Below, one piece after another: positions 52,429-63,823 of a stretch of 64,000 nt of DNA (position 1 is its first letter; each line of letters opens with the position of its first letter). The stretch is taken from NCBI GenBank assembly GCA_963851105.1, contig CAWKNP010000010.1:1-64000 (forward strand), in the 5' to 3' direction. Source of the DNA: DATARN01 sp963851105. Lineage in GTDB: Bacteria; Actinomycetota; Acidimicrobiia; Acidimicrobiales; Palsa-688. The position numbers and the translations under genes are program-made. A model generated the notes under the pieces. The model was not told where the DNA came from, made no database searches, and saw only the letters and a program-made list of their open reading frames with translations.

Positions 52429-52473
52429 ACTTTCCTAGTCGGAAACTAAACTACCCTTTCCCACTAGGAAAGT
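52429..52473. promoter_or_regulatory. Inverted repeat operator of the regulator/membrane-protein operon
   Basis: Perfect arms ACTTTCCTAGT (52429-52439) and ACTAGGAAAGT (52463-52473), 23 bp apart, in the AT-richer promoter of the operon beginning at 52418. The spacing places the two sites about three helical turns apart, suited to cooperative binding by a winged-helix dimer, presumably the regulator of the operon. Confidence 0.68.
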
Positions 52474-52516
52474 CAACCGACCGGGCCGAGGGCATCGAGG
52501 CGTATACGGTTCATCC

Positions 52517-53038
52517 GTGATCCTCCCCAAGGACCGCGACCCTCGCTTCATTACCATCCGCCGTGGGGGAACCCTCACCGACGCCGACCATCGGCTCCTG
52601 GCGCTGTGGGCTGCCGCCTGTGCAGGACACGTTCTGCATCTCTTCGAAGCGGTGCAGCCCTCGGATCCGCGGCCTCGCCAGGCGATAGAGCACATTCGGG
52701 CATGGACGCGCGGCGAGATAGGGATGTCTGAGTCACGGGCGGCGGGTGGCCACGCCATGGGTGCGGCACGGACGCTACGCGGAGCCGCTCGGCACGCCGC
52801 CTACGCCGCCGGCCAGGCGGCCGCGGTGGCGCATGTCGCTGCGCACGAGCTCGGTGCTGCCGCCTACGCGATCAAGGCGGCGAGTGCCGCCCATGAGGAG
52901 GGCGCCGGCCGTGAGGAGCGCGCCGGCCGACTCGAGTGCCGGTGGCAGCGCGAACAGCTCCCCGATGCGATCCGGGAACTCGTCCTCGACGATCAGCGGT
53001 TGCGCAACGACATTTGCTGGTCGGTCTTCGATTTCTGA
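52517..53038 (+). CDS. Putative immunity protein (Imm5-like)
   Basis: 173 residues from GTG 52517. The pattern LLALWAAACAGHVLHLFEAV, RPRQAIEHIRAWTRGEIG and the long Ala-rich helix (ARHAAYAAGQAAAVAHVAAH, GAAAYAIKAASAAHEEG) fits the Imm5-like family of putative immunity proteins. No toxin gene is next to it, so it may be an orphan. A link to the RiPP locus 2.5 kb away is not supported. Confidence 0.72.
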   Translation: MILPKDRDPRFITIRRGGTLTDADHRLLALWAAACAGHVLHLFEAVQPSDPRPRQAIEHIRAWTRGEIGMSESRAAGGHAMGAARTLRGAARHAAYAAGQAAAVAHVAAHELGAAAYAIKAASAAHEEGAGREERAGRLECRWQREQLPDAIRELVLDDQRLRNDICWSVFDF

Positions 53039-53200
53039 CGGCGGCGGCGATTTGCCGACCCTTCCGACACCACGCAACTGGTCGCGCTCGACCCTGTCGA
53101 GCCGTGGCGCCTTGCTTTCACACACCCTTGCTCCCACACCCTTGCTGTCACACCGTTGCTCTCACACCCGAGGCCCGCCAACGCAATCGGTCGACCCTGA

Positions 53201-53551
53201 TCAGCCCCGTGCGTTGTCAAGGTGTTGCAGGAGTTCGTGGGCGGCGAGCTCCACCTCCTTGTGTCCCCACTCCGCCGCCCGGTACCGGCAGGCGATCAGA
53301 CCCATCCGATGCACCCGCCGGAAGTCGCCATACACGAACGCGTACCGCGCCTTCGTCTCGTCAGGGGCGCCATCGGTGAGTCCAAGGTGCCACTCGGCGT
53401 AGTCCTCCCAGGAATGCGATTCCAGGAACGCATTCTCGTCGTCAGCGCTGGGCTGCGCATCACCCCAGCTACTCTCCAGGACGTACTGGTGCCCGTCGAT
53501 GAGTTGCCGCGCTCGAGCCACCGCGTTGTGGTTCAGCGAGTACGACGCCAT
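53201..53551 (-). CDS. Hypothetical protein (116 aa)
   Basis: MASYSLNHNAVARARQLIDG, SWEDYAEWHLGLTDGAPDET, AFVYGDFRRVHRMGLIACRY, ELAAHELLQHLDNARG. A small conserved-looking actinobacterial protein without a known function. ATG 53551 with GGAAG eight bases upstream; the longer open frame on this strand is an antisense artefact. Confidence 0.72.
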   Translation of the reverse strand: MASYSLNHNAVARARQLIDGHQYVLESSWGDAQPSADDENAFLESHSWEDYAEWHLGLTDGAPDETKARYAFVYGDFRRVHRMGLIACRYRAAEWGHKEVELAAHELLQHLDNARG

Positions 53552-53656
53552 GTCCCATTCTTCCAATTTCTCGCGCCGATTTTTCACCCCGGCGCCGGCC
53601 AAAGCGATCAGGAATCGAGAAGCGGGCGTCGCCGCGGCGAACGTAGCGTGACCGCC

Positions 53657-54067
<411 letters not shown>

Positions 54068-54227
54068 GTGTCCGGCGACCGCAGCCCCGATGGCATTGTC
54101 CTTGGGCTGCTTCGCGAAAGATAAATGTCGACGCCGGCTTTCCAGACGTATCGCTCGACGGGCAGATCGACTCAGGCGACGCCGCCGGATACCGCGCCGG
54201 CGGTCCCGCCAAGGAGATGGAGTCACG

Positions 54228-56621
<2,394 letters not shown>

Positions 56622-56760
56622 GCGGCGCCCACGCCGGCACGGCGAGACGAGTTCTCATCAGTTCCGACCCGGCCTGTCCGGTAAAGAGCGGTGTTCCAAC
56701 ATCGTCGAGCAGGCATTCATCCGGCTCTCCCTGCGGTCAGTATGTGGCACGATCTCGCAG

Positions 56761-57210
56761 GTGACCGGCAGACCCGCGGCCGCGCAACACCTGGTCGACC
56801 TCGCCCTGCTACGGCGCGTCCGCGACCGGATCGACCGGGAGTACGCACAGCCGCTGGACGTCGAGGCGCTCGCTCGCGGCGTGCACATGTCGGCCGGGCA
56901 CTTCAGCCGCCAGTTCCGCAGCGCCTACGGCGAGTCGCCGTACGCCTATCTGATGACGCGGCGCATCGAACGGGCGATGGCGCTACTGCGTCGTGGTGAC
57001 CTCAGCGTCACCGAAGTTTGCTTCGCGGTCGGCTGCTCGTCCCTCGGCACCTTCAGCAGTCGCTTCACCGAGCTGGTCGGTGTGCCGCCCAGCGTCTATC
57101 GGCGTCAGGCATCGCGGGCGACGGCGGGGATGCCGTCGTGCGTGGCCAAGCAGGCCACTAGGCCGACCAGGAATCAACAAGCACGCGTCGCTGAAGCGCA
57201 CCTGGCGTGA
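56761..57210 (+). CDS. AraC-family transcriptional regulator
   Basis: 149 residues from GTG 56761 with both HTH motifs: DVEALARGVHMSAGHFSRQF and SVTEVCFAVGCSSLGTFSSR, then FTELVGVPPSVYRRQA. No N-terminal effector domain, so the signal is unclear. Probable regulator of the VOC and UvrA-like genes just upstream. Confidence 0.87.
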   Translation: MTGRPAAAQHLVDLALLRRVRDRIDREYAQPLDVEALARGVHMSAGHFSRQFRSAYGESPYAYLMTRRIERAMALLRRGDLSVTEVCFAVGCSSLGTFSSRFTELVGVPPSVYRRQASRATAGMPSCVAKQATRPTRNQQARVAEAHLA

Positions 57211-57362
57211 CCCCAAACCTCGGCGATTCTGGCGGGAGAATCGGCGGGCCCCGCCATCTCCGGGCCTAGGGAGACAATCGGGCCCGCCCTCGGCTGATCC
57301 GCGGCCGACAATCGCGGCGCCGAGTCAAACCCGACGCAAGTGAACCCTGGACCGGATTGAGC

Positions 57363-58769
57363 TCATCGAGGTGGGAGCAGTACTCCCGGATTGAACAGGC
57401 CCGCCGGATCAAACGCCGCCTTGATGGCACGCATGGCGTCGATATCGGCATCAGACCGTGTCAGGTGCAGCCAACCGGTCTTGGCCCGCCCGATTCCGTG
57501 CTCGGCGCTGATGCTGCCGCCCATGGATGCCGCCAGGCGGTACACGGCGTCGTCGACGCTGTGGTCGTCGGGTGGCGGACCCACGACGTTGATGTGGAGG
57601 TTGCCGTCACCGGCATGGCCCCACACGACGAGCGAGGCGCCCGGAGCCACCGTCGCCACCGTTCGCCGCACCTCCGCCTCGAAGGCGGCCAACGTGGCCA
57701 GCGGCACACTGACGTCGAGCTTGTGGGGCACGCCCAGCGAGCTCACGGCCTCGGTGTGGCGCTCCCGCAACGCCCACAGCCGCAGGCGGCCCGGTGCTTC
57801 GGTGGCCACCACGCACGACTCGTCGTCCACACCGCACACATCCAGGCAACGGGCCAGCGCCTCGACCACGGTCTCGTCGGAACCGGCACATTCCACCAGC
57901 AGGTACGCCTGGCGCGGTCCGGCGAGCGGCGCCACCAGTCCGCTGTGGCGACATACCAGGTCGAGCCCGTCCTGGTAGAAGATCTCCGCGGCTTCCAGTC
58001 CGGGGGCGTCGCGGCGCAGAGCGGCCATCACCGCGACGGCCGCCGAGGTGCCCGCCAGGCCGATCAGCGCCGTCGCCCGGAAGGCCAGGGCCGGAACGAG
58101 GCGAAGGCGAACCGCGGTCACGATCCCGAGGGTGCCCTCGCTGCCGGTGATCAGACCCGCCACGTCGTAACCGGTGTTGTCCTTGGCCACTCCGCCCAGA
58201 CGATCGATCACCCGTCCGTCTGCCAGCACCACTTCGATCCCGACCACCTGCTGGCGCATCGCGCCATGGCGAACGAAATGAACCCCGCCCGCGTTGGTCG
58301 CCACCATGCCGCCGATGGTGGCGCTGTCGCGCGCTGCCAGGTCGACGCCGAACGCCAGGCCGGTCCCGGACGCGGCCACGTGGCGCTGCACCGCGGCGAG
58401 GGTGACACCGGCGCCGACCGTTATCTGCGCCGCCGCCGGGTCGACCGGGTCGAGCCTGCAGAGGCGAACCAGGCTCACCACCACCGGGGGCGTCGCGAGA
58501 GACGCCGGGCCGGGAACCGAGCCGCCGACCAGGCCCGTGTTGCCGCCCTGCAGCACCATCGCCACTCCTGCTGACCGGCACGCTCGCACCACGGCCGCGA
58601 CCTCCATCGTGGATCCGGGACGGGCGACCAAGGCCGCGGGACCGCGCCAGCGCCGCGTCCAGTCGACGGTGAACGACGCCACCACTTCCGGATCTCGAAG
58701 CACATGGTCAGGCCCGAGGGCGGTGACCAGCGACGCCGTCAACTCCTCGGTGCCCGGGTCGGGTGACAT
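57363..58769 (-). CDS. FAD-binding oxidoreductase (GlcD/D-lactate dehydrogenase type)
   Basis: 468 residues from ATG 58769. FAD/PCMH domain: LVARPGSTMEVAAVVRACRS, VLQGGNTGLVGGSVPG, RDSATIGGMVATNAGGVHFV, LITGSEGTLGIVTAVRLRLV. The C-terminal FAD-oxidase domain includes VVWGHAGDGNLHINV and SISAEHGIGRAKTGWLHLTR with the catalytic-region His residues. Oxidises a 2-hydroxy acid such as glycolate, D-lactate or D-2-hydroxyglutarate; which cannot be told. Intact. Confidence 0.88.
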   Translation of the reverse strand: MSPDPGTEELTASLVTALGPDHVLRDPEVVASFTVDWTRRWRGPAALVARPGSTMEVAAVVRACRSAGVAMVLQGGNTGLVGGSVPGPASLATPPVVVSLVRLCRLDPVDPAAAQITVGAGVTLAAVQRHVAASGTGLAFGVDLAARDSATIGGMVATNAGGVHFVRHGAMRQQVVGIEVVLADGRVIDRLGGVAKDNTGYDVAGLITGSEGTLGIVTAVRLRLVPALAFRATALIGLAGTSAAVAVMAALRRDAPGLEAAEIFYQDGLDLVCRHSGLVAPLAGPRQAYLLVECAGSDETVVEALARCLDVCGVDDESCVVATEAPGRLRLWALRERHTEAVSSLGVPHKLDVSVPLATLAAFEAEVRRTVATVAPGASLVVWGHAGDGNLHINVVGPPPDDHSVDDAVYRLAASMGGSISAEHGIGRAKTGWLHLTRSDADIDAMRAIKAAFDPAGLFNPGVLLPPR

Positions 58770-59025
58770 CGCCCTACGATCGGGAATCACTCCCCCAGTC
58801 TCGTCTCCCTCGATCGGGTCGGGAAAAGGGGCGAGGGTATGCCAGGCCGAGGGTACGAGGCCCCGCCGTCGATCCAAAACTGCTGGGAAACGACGTAGTA
58901 CGTGACTGCGCCGCACTTTGACCCGGGGAAATCTTTGGAGGTCGTGTCGATTCTGGTCCCCCTCGTTCGGCACTACCGGTGACGACATGCCCGACCCAGC
59001 CATCTCATCATCAAAGGAGCACCAC

Positions 59026-59382
59026 ATGCGGTTCATGGTCATGCACTACGAAGACGAAGCAATGGAAGCGGGCGAGCGGCCCAGCCCCGAGACGATCGCC
59101 GCGGTGGGCGAGTTCATCACTGAACTGTCCAACGCCGGCGTCCTCCTCTCGGGCGAGGGCGTCGGCCCGAGTTCCCAGGGTGCCCGGCTCAACGTCGACG
59201 GCGCCGGCCACGTCAGCGTGACCGACGGCCCGTTCGCCGAAGCCAAGGAACTGATCGCCGGGTTCGCCATCCTGGAGGTCTCCTCCAAGGAGGAGGCGAT
59301 CGAGTACTCGAAACGATTCCTCAAGATCGTCGGCGCCACCAAGGCCGACGTGCGGCTGGTCTTCGAAGGCCCTGGGGACTGA
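59026..59382 (+). CDS. YCII-related (DGPF) protein
   Basis: 118 residues: MRFMVMHYEDEAME, LLSGEGVGPSSQGARLNVDG, VSVTDGPFAEAKELIAGFAI. The DGPF motif and size identify the family that accompanies ECF42 sigma factors. AAAGGAGC precedes ATG 59026. 14 bp upstream of the sigma factor gene, so co-transcribed. Confidence 0.88.
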   Translation: MRFMVMHYEDEAMEAGERPSPETIAAVGEFITELSNAGVLLSGEGVGPSSQGARLNVDGAGHVSVTDGPFAEAKELIAGFAILEVSSKEEAIEYSKRFLKIVGATKADVRLVFEGPGD

Positions 59383-59396
59383 GCGAGCTTTCCGAC

Positions 59397-60665
59397 ATGA
59401 ACGGTTTCCAGGCCACGTTCGACGCGATCTGGCGGATGGAAGCCCCACGGCTCGTCGCTCGCCTCACGCGACTGGTCGGAGACCTGGCTCTGGCCGAAGA
59501 CCTCGCCCAGGACACGTTCGTGACCGCCCTGGGCCGCTGGCCCACCGCCGGAATCCCCGACAACCCGGGAGGCTGGTTGTGGTCAGCGGCCCGCCAGGGG
59601 GCGATCGACCTTTTTCGCCGCCGCGATCGGCAACAAGACAAATACCAGATCCTCGGCGTCAGCCCCGAAACGGTAGAGGCCGATATGGAACGCATCGTCG
59701 AAGAACGAGACATCGGTGACGACCTGCTCGGCCTCATATTCATGACCTGCCACCCGGTTCTCAGCGCCGACGCCCGGGTGGCGCTCACCTTGCGCTCGGT
59801 CGGCGGACTCACGACATCGGAGATCGCCAAGGCCTACCTCACGTCCGAGACAACCATTTCGCAGCGCATCGTCCGTGCCAAGCGAAGTCTCACCGCCGCT
59901 GGTGTCCGCTTCGAGCTCCCCGACCCGCAACAGCGTCGCTCACGACTGGCGTCGGTGATGGAGGTCATCTACCTCATCTTCAACGAGGGCTACGCCGCCA
60001 CGACCGGCGATGCGCTGACACGCGCCGACCTCTGCACCGAAGCCATGCGGCTCGGGCGGGTCCTGTCTGGTCTCGTGCCCACCGACACCGAAGTGCTCGG
60101 CCTGGTCGCCTTGATGGAGCTGCAGGCATCACGACTCCACGCTCGCAGTGGACCGGGCGGCGAAGCGATCCTCCTCGGCGACCAAGACCGAACCCGATGG
60201 GACCGCTTACTGATCCAGCACGGGCTGCGGGCGCTCGAGCGGGCCGAGACCCTCGGCGGTGGGCGGGGGCCGTATGTGCTGCAAGCCAAGATCGCCGCAT
60301 GTCACGCCCGATCACCGTCGCTCGAAGCGACCGACTGGATGCTCATAGCGACGACCTACGACATGCTTTCGCTCGTCGCCCCGTCGCCGATCGTCGAGAT
60401 AAACCGGGCCGTGGCGCTCGCCATGGCCTACGGCCCCGCGGCCGGTCTCGCCCTGGCCGACCAGCTCCTCGACGTGGCGGCATTGGCGACGAACTACCTG
60501 CTGCCCGCGGTACGCGCCGACCTACTCCATCGCGTCGGTCGCCACCGAGAAGCCCACGATGAGTTCTCGCGCGCAGCCGGCCTCACCGGAAACCACCGCG
60601 AGCGCGACACGCTGCTCGGCCGCGCCCGCGACTGTGCCGGCCACGACCAGCCCTGTGCCCCTTAA
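59397..60665 (+). CDS. ECF sigma factor of ECF42 type with C-terminal helical extension
   Basis: 422 residues. Sigma region 2 (LVGDLALAEDLAQDTFVTAL), region 4 (LTTSEIAKAYLTSETTISQR, IVRAKRSLTAAG), and a ~220-residue C-terminal TPR-like extension (VMEVIYLIFNEGYAATTGDA, SPIVEINRAVALAMAYGPAA). This extension and the adjacent DGPF gene are the hallmarks of ECF42; such systems lack an anti-sigma factor and the extension is thought to regulate activity. Confidence 0.9.
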   Translation: MNGFQATFDAIWRMEAPRLVARLTRLVGDLALAEDLAQDTFVTALGRWPTAGIPDNPGGWLWSAARQGAIDLFRRRDRQQDKYQILGVSPETVEADMERIVEERDIGDDLLGLIFMTCHPVLSADARVALTLRSVGGLTTSEIAKAYLTSETTISQRIVRAKRSLTAAGVRFELPDPQQRRSRLASVMEVIYLIFNEGYAATTGDALTRADLCTEAMRLGRVLSGLVPTDTEVLGLVALMELQASRLHARSGPGGEAILLGDQDRTRWDRLLIQHGLRALERAETLGGGRGPYVLQAKIAACHARSPSLEATDWMLIATTYDMLSLVAPSPIVEINRAVALAMAYGPAAGLALADQLLDVAALATNYLLPAVRADLLHRVGRHREAHDEFSRAAGLTGNHRERDTLLGRARDCAGHDQPCAP

Positions 60666-60685
60666 GGGGTCACCAACGGGAGAAG

Positions 60686-61342
60686 TCACTGCGAAACCCG
60701 GCCCCCAGCATCGAACCGAACGGCGGCGGGCGAGGCAAGGTCATGGTCGGCCTGCGCTGTCGCACGATCGTTCAGCGCCGCGAGGGGGTAGTCCACTTCG
60801 AGGCCGTCGGACCAGAGCAATGGGATTCGACTCGGATCACCGCCGATGAAGCCGATCAAGTCCTCGTGCAGCGGAAATGCCCCCTGGGTGGCACCACAGT
60901 GGACACAGGTGTTGGCCACATACCCATCGGGGCGGATTCGGGTCCGTCGATACAGCAGGGGCCCGATCATGAGCGGGGCCCGCACCGATGGGTCAAGCAA
61001 GAGGTCCAGCACCTCACCACAATCCTCGACGGCGAGGAAGGCGACGTCGTGCACGACCCCGGAGGGTTGCACGTCCAAGTCCTCCGGCAGGTACAGCCCG
61101 ACGACACAGGTGATACTGCGGCGGCATACGGGGCATGCCGCGGGCAGGAGCAAGACAGGGAGGCAAATCGTGTCTCCCGCGTCCAGCGCCCATTTCGGTA
61201 GCCACTGCTCGAAGGGCGCGAGCTCGCTGCCTTCGGGGACATACCAACATCGTTGGCGCGGGTCCCATTGCGCCCCGAGCGCCTTCGCGTCGTTCTTTTC
61301 CTTGTACGGAACGGCCAGGTAAACCCTCGTCAAGTGTTTCAT
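60686..61342 (-). CDS. DUF5710-containing zinc-ribbon-like protein
   Basis: 218 residues. The N-terminal ~50 residues (YLAVPYKEKNDAKALGAQWD, QRCWYVPEGSELAPFEQWLP) match the DUF5710 pattern. Two Cys pairs (CPVCRRS, CVHCGATQG) may bind zinc. Function unknown; the N-terminal domain is also found in mobile-element and DNA-processing proteins. Confidence 0.72.
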   Translation of the reverse strand: MKHLTRVYLAVPYKEKNDAKALGAQWDPRQRCWYVPEGSELAPFEQWLPKWALDAGDTICLPVLLLPAACPVCRRSITCVVGLYLPEDLDVQPSGVVHDVAFLAVEDCGEVLDLLLDPSVRAPLMIGPLLYRRTRIRPDGYVANTCVHCGATQGAFPLHEDLIGFIGGDPSRIPLLWSDGLEVDYPLAALNDRATAQADHDLASPAAVRFDAGGRVSQ

Positions 61343-61375
61343 GCCCCTACCTATGCCGCGGGCCGAGACACACTC

Positions 61376-62023
61376 CTACGAGTCGTCGAGTTGCCAGGTA
61401 GCGGCTTCGTCGAAGCGGAACAGGTCGGCGGTGAGGGAACGCTTTGACACCGCGATGGCGCGATCTCGGGCCGCGACCAGCGCCCGCCGGTTGGGCATCG
61501 CGCCGGCGGCGCAAAACAGCACCGTGTCCAAGGTGGGAACGGCGACGACGACCTCGTCGGCCAGAATTCCGGCGATGTCGCGCCAAAGTTGCGTGACCAG
61601 CAGCGCCGACGCCTCGAGGCTGCCGTCGAAACGGAGCATGCCGCACCCGTCAGGGCGCTCGAGTATCTCGAGGCAACCCATCCGGTCGATCAGGTTGTCG
61701 AGGGCCGCGGCGGCCAAAGCGGCCCGATCAACGCCCAGCGCGTCGAGGTCGGCGAGCGTGACGACCTGAAACGCGTCGCCATGATCGAAGGCGTACAGGG
61801 CGACGAGCGACCCCGCGAGCGGCTCGACGACAAACGTGTCGAATTCGTCGGGCGCTGCCGGGTCGCGCCCGCGAATCACGGGAACGATCGATTCGAGCCG
61901 TCGCAGTGGGGTGGGCCCCGCCTGGTCCGAACTCTGGCTCACCCGGCCGATGCTACGGCCCCCAGGGACGACCCCCGGGTGGTTCCCCTCGCCCACAAAC
62001 TTCGCCGGTACCAGACGTTTCAC
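61376..62023 (-). CDS. DUF1444-like protein
   Basis: 215 residues: PVIRGRDPAAPDEFDTFVVE, LVTLADLDALGVDRAAL with LIDRMG, CGMLRFDGSLEASALLVTQL, DEVVVAVPTLDTVLFCAA. The layout fits DUF1444/YtpQ-type proteins of unknown role. Start ATG 62023; a shorter start inside (VSQSSDQAGP) is possible. Divergent from the polymerase gene. Confidence 0.6.
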   Translation of the reverse strand: MKRLVPAKFVGEGNHPGVVPGGRSIGRVSQSSDQAGPTPLRRLESIVPVIRGRDPAAPDEFDTFVVEPLAGSLVALYAFDHGDAFQVVTLADLDALGVDRAALAAAALDNLIDRMGCLEILERPDGCGMLRFDGSLEASALLVTQLWRDIAGILADEVVVAVPTLDTVLFCAAGAMPNRRALVAARDRAIAVSKRSLTADLFRFDEAATWQLDDS

Positions 62024-62056
62024 TACGAACTGACCCCGCGTCGGTAGCGTCTAGCT

Positions 62057-63013
62057 ATGAGCGCGAGCGACGGCGACGAATCCCGCGACGGGGTGGTGCT
62101 TACCAACCTCGACCAGCCGCTTTTCGAGGGAGCGGAGGCAACCAAGCGGGACTTTGTCGACTACCTGGACGGGGTGCGCGACCGGATCATCCCGGTGCTG
62201 GAGGACCGGCCGCTGTCGGTGATCCGGGTCCACCGCGGTGCGGAAGCGTTCATGCAGAAGAACCTCCCGAAGTACGCGCCGCCGTGGGTGCGCACGGTGC
62301 AGTTGTGGGCGGAGACCTCCAAGCGGGATGTGTCCTACGCGCTGTGCAACGACCGCCGCACGCTGCTGTGGTTCGCGAACCAGCGGGCCGTGGAGTACCA
62401 CCCGACGTTGACCCGGATCGATCGGGCCGACCGGATGACCCATCTGGTGCTCGACCTCGACCCGCCACCCGAGGCGGACGGGTTCACCATGGCGGTCCGG
62501 GCGGCCCGCTTGGTCCGCGGCGCGCTGGCGAGCGCCGGCCTGGAAGGCGCTGTCAAGACGAGTGGGGCCAAAGGTGTGCACGTGTTCGTCCCCATCGACG
62601 GGCAGGCATCGTCGGAAGATGCAGCGGCCGCCACCCGAGCCATCGCGGCGCGCGCCGAGGCTCTCGATCGCGAGATCGCCACGACGGCGTTCATGAAAAC
62701 CGACCGTGGCGGCAAGGTGTTCGTTGACTCGACACGGGTCGGCGGTGCCACGGTGGCAGCTGCGTACAGCCCACGGGCGCGACCCGGCGTGCCCGTGTCG
62801 TTCCCCGTGGGCTGGGACATGCTCGACGACATCGTGCCGGCCGACTTCACGGTGCATACCGCGCTGCGCCACCTCGGCGGCGAAGATCCGTGGGCCCGCG
62901 GGATGCCTGGCCCCCAGCATTTGAGCCCGGAGCTCATCGCCGAGGGACACGCCATCCCCGTCGCCCGCGTGCAGGCCATGCATGAGGGAAAGCGCCGCGC
63001 CCGCGCCCGCTGA
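62057..63013 (+). CDS. Stand-alone LigD-type polymerase/primase domain
   Basis: 318 residues. Matches the polymerase domain of bacterial LigD without nuclease or ligase domains: LTNLDQPLFEGAEATKRDFV, AFMQKNLPKYAPPWVRTVQL, LVLDLDPPPEADGFTMAVRA (catalytic Asp pair, ~131-135), VKTSGAKGVHVFVPIDG and the Asp in FVDSTRVGG. Adds nucleotides during end joining in multi-gene LigD systems. No Ku or ligase gene is in the window. Confidence 0.85.
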   Translation: MSASDGDESRDGVVLTNLDQPLFEGAEATKRDFVDYLDGVRDRIIPVLEDRPLSVIRVHRGAEAFMQKNLPKYAPPWVRTVQLWAETSKRDVSYALCNDRRTLLWFANQRAVEYHPTLTRIDRADRMTHLVLDLDPPPEADGFTMAVRAARLVRGALASAGLEGAVKTSGAKGVHVFVPIDGQASSEDAAAATRAIAARAEALDREIATTAFMKTDRGGKVFVDSTRVGGATVAAAYSPRARPGVPVSFPVGWDMLDDIVPADFTVHTALRHLGGEDPWARGMPGPQHLSPELIAEGHAIPVARVQAMHEGKRRARAR

Positions 63014-63060
63014 CACTCGCAATCCTCATTACTCGGTTGAAGGAGGTGTGACCGGCTTCG

Positions 63061-63624
63061 ATGATTTCTGGTCGCGGGAAACGTCAACTGGTCGTGGAAG
63101 CCACCAACCTCGCCGATCTGTACAAGACGCCGTTGCTCGAGTGGGACCGCATCGCGGCCACGCTCGATCAGGGGCTGACCCAGGCCCCCGATACCGGAGG
63201 ACCGAACCGGCACACCAGTTGGTTGGCAACGATCAATCGGGACGGGAGCCCACACGTCACCGGCGTCGGCGCACTCTGGGTGGCCGGTACCTTCTGGTTC
63301 GAGACCGGCGAACGGACCCGCAAGGCACAGAACCTGGCCCGGGACCCGCGCTGCAGCATGAGCGTCGCCGCCCACGACTTCGACCTGGTCGTCGATGGCG
63401 AGGCGCACATGGTCACCGATCCCCCGACCGTGGCCGCCATGGCCGCACGATGGGCGGCGGGCGGTTGGCCCGTCCGCGTCGACGAGACCGGTTCGGCACT
63501 CACCGCTGAGTTCAGCGCGCCATCGGCCGGGCCGCCCCCATGGTTCGTCTACCGCCTCACGCCCCGCTCGGCAACTGCGCTGCTCACGATCGAACCGGGC
63601 GGCGCGACCCGGTGGCAGTTCTGA
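63061..63624 (+). CDS. Pyridoxamine 5'-phosphate oxidase-fold (PPOX) protein
   Basis: 187 residues. Split-barrel pattern: HTSWLATINRDGSPHVTGVG, ALWVAGTFWFETGERTRKAQ, NLARDPRCSMSVAAHDFDLV. Flavin- or F420-binding PPOX enzymes reduce or oxidise small substrates; which one applies is unclear. GAAGGAGGTG lies 12 bases before ATG 63061; a GTG near 63094 (VVEATNLADLYKTP) is an alternative. Confidence 0.75.
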   Translation: MISGRGKRQLVVEATNLADLYKTPLLEWDRIAATLDQGLTQAPDTGGPNRHTSWLATINRDGSPHVTGVGALWVAGTFWFETGERTRKAQNLARDPRCSMSVAAHDFDLVVDGEAHMVTDPPTVAAMAARWAAGGWPVRVDETGSALTAEFSAPSAGPPPWFVYRLTPRSATALLTIEPGGATRWQF

Positions 63625-63823
63625 GCGCGATCTGCGCCAAGGCGGCGTCCGCTCCCGGAGCCAGCTCACGGTCCCGAGGGCGGCCCATCCCGGCTGAAGC
63701 CAGGGATTTCCCCGATGCGACGCGACGACGAGGTCGCTAGCATCAACCCTGTCGTCGTCCCAGCAAAACGGGAAGGTGGCAATTGCGCCTCGTCCTTGAC
63801 CTGGTTCCCCTGGAACCCCGCCC

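Noticed and set aside
52517..53038. Immunity gene of the RiPP locus
   Set aside because: The Imm5-like family belongs to polymorphic toxin systems, and three unrelated genes separate it from the precursors.
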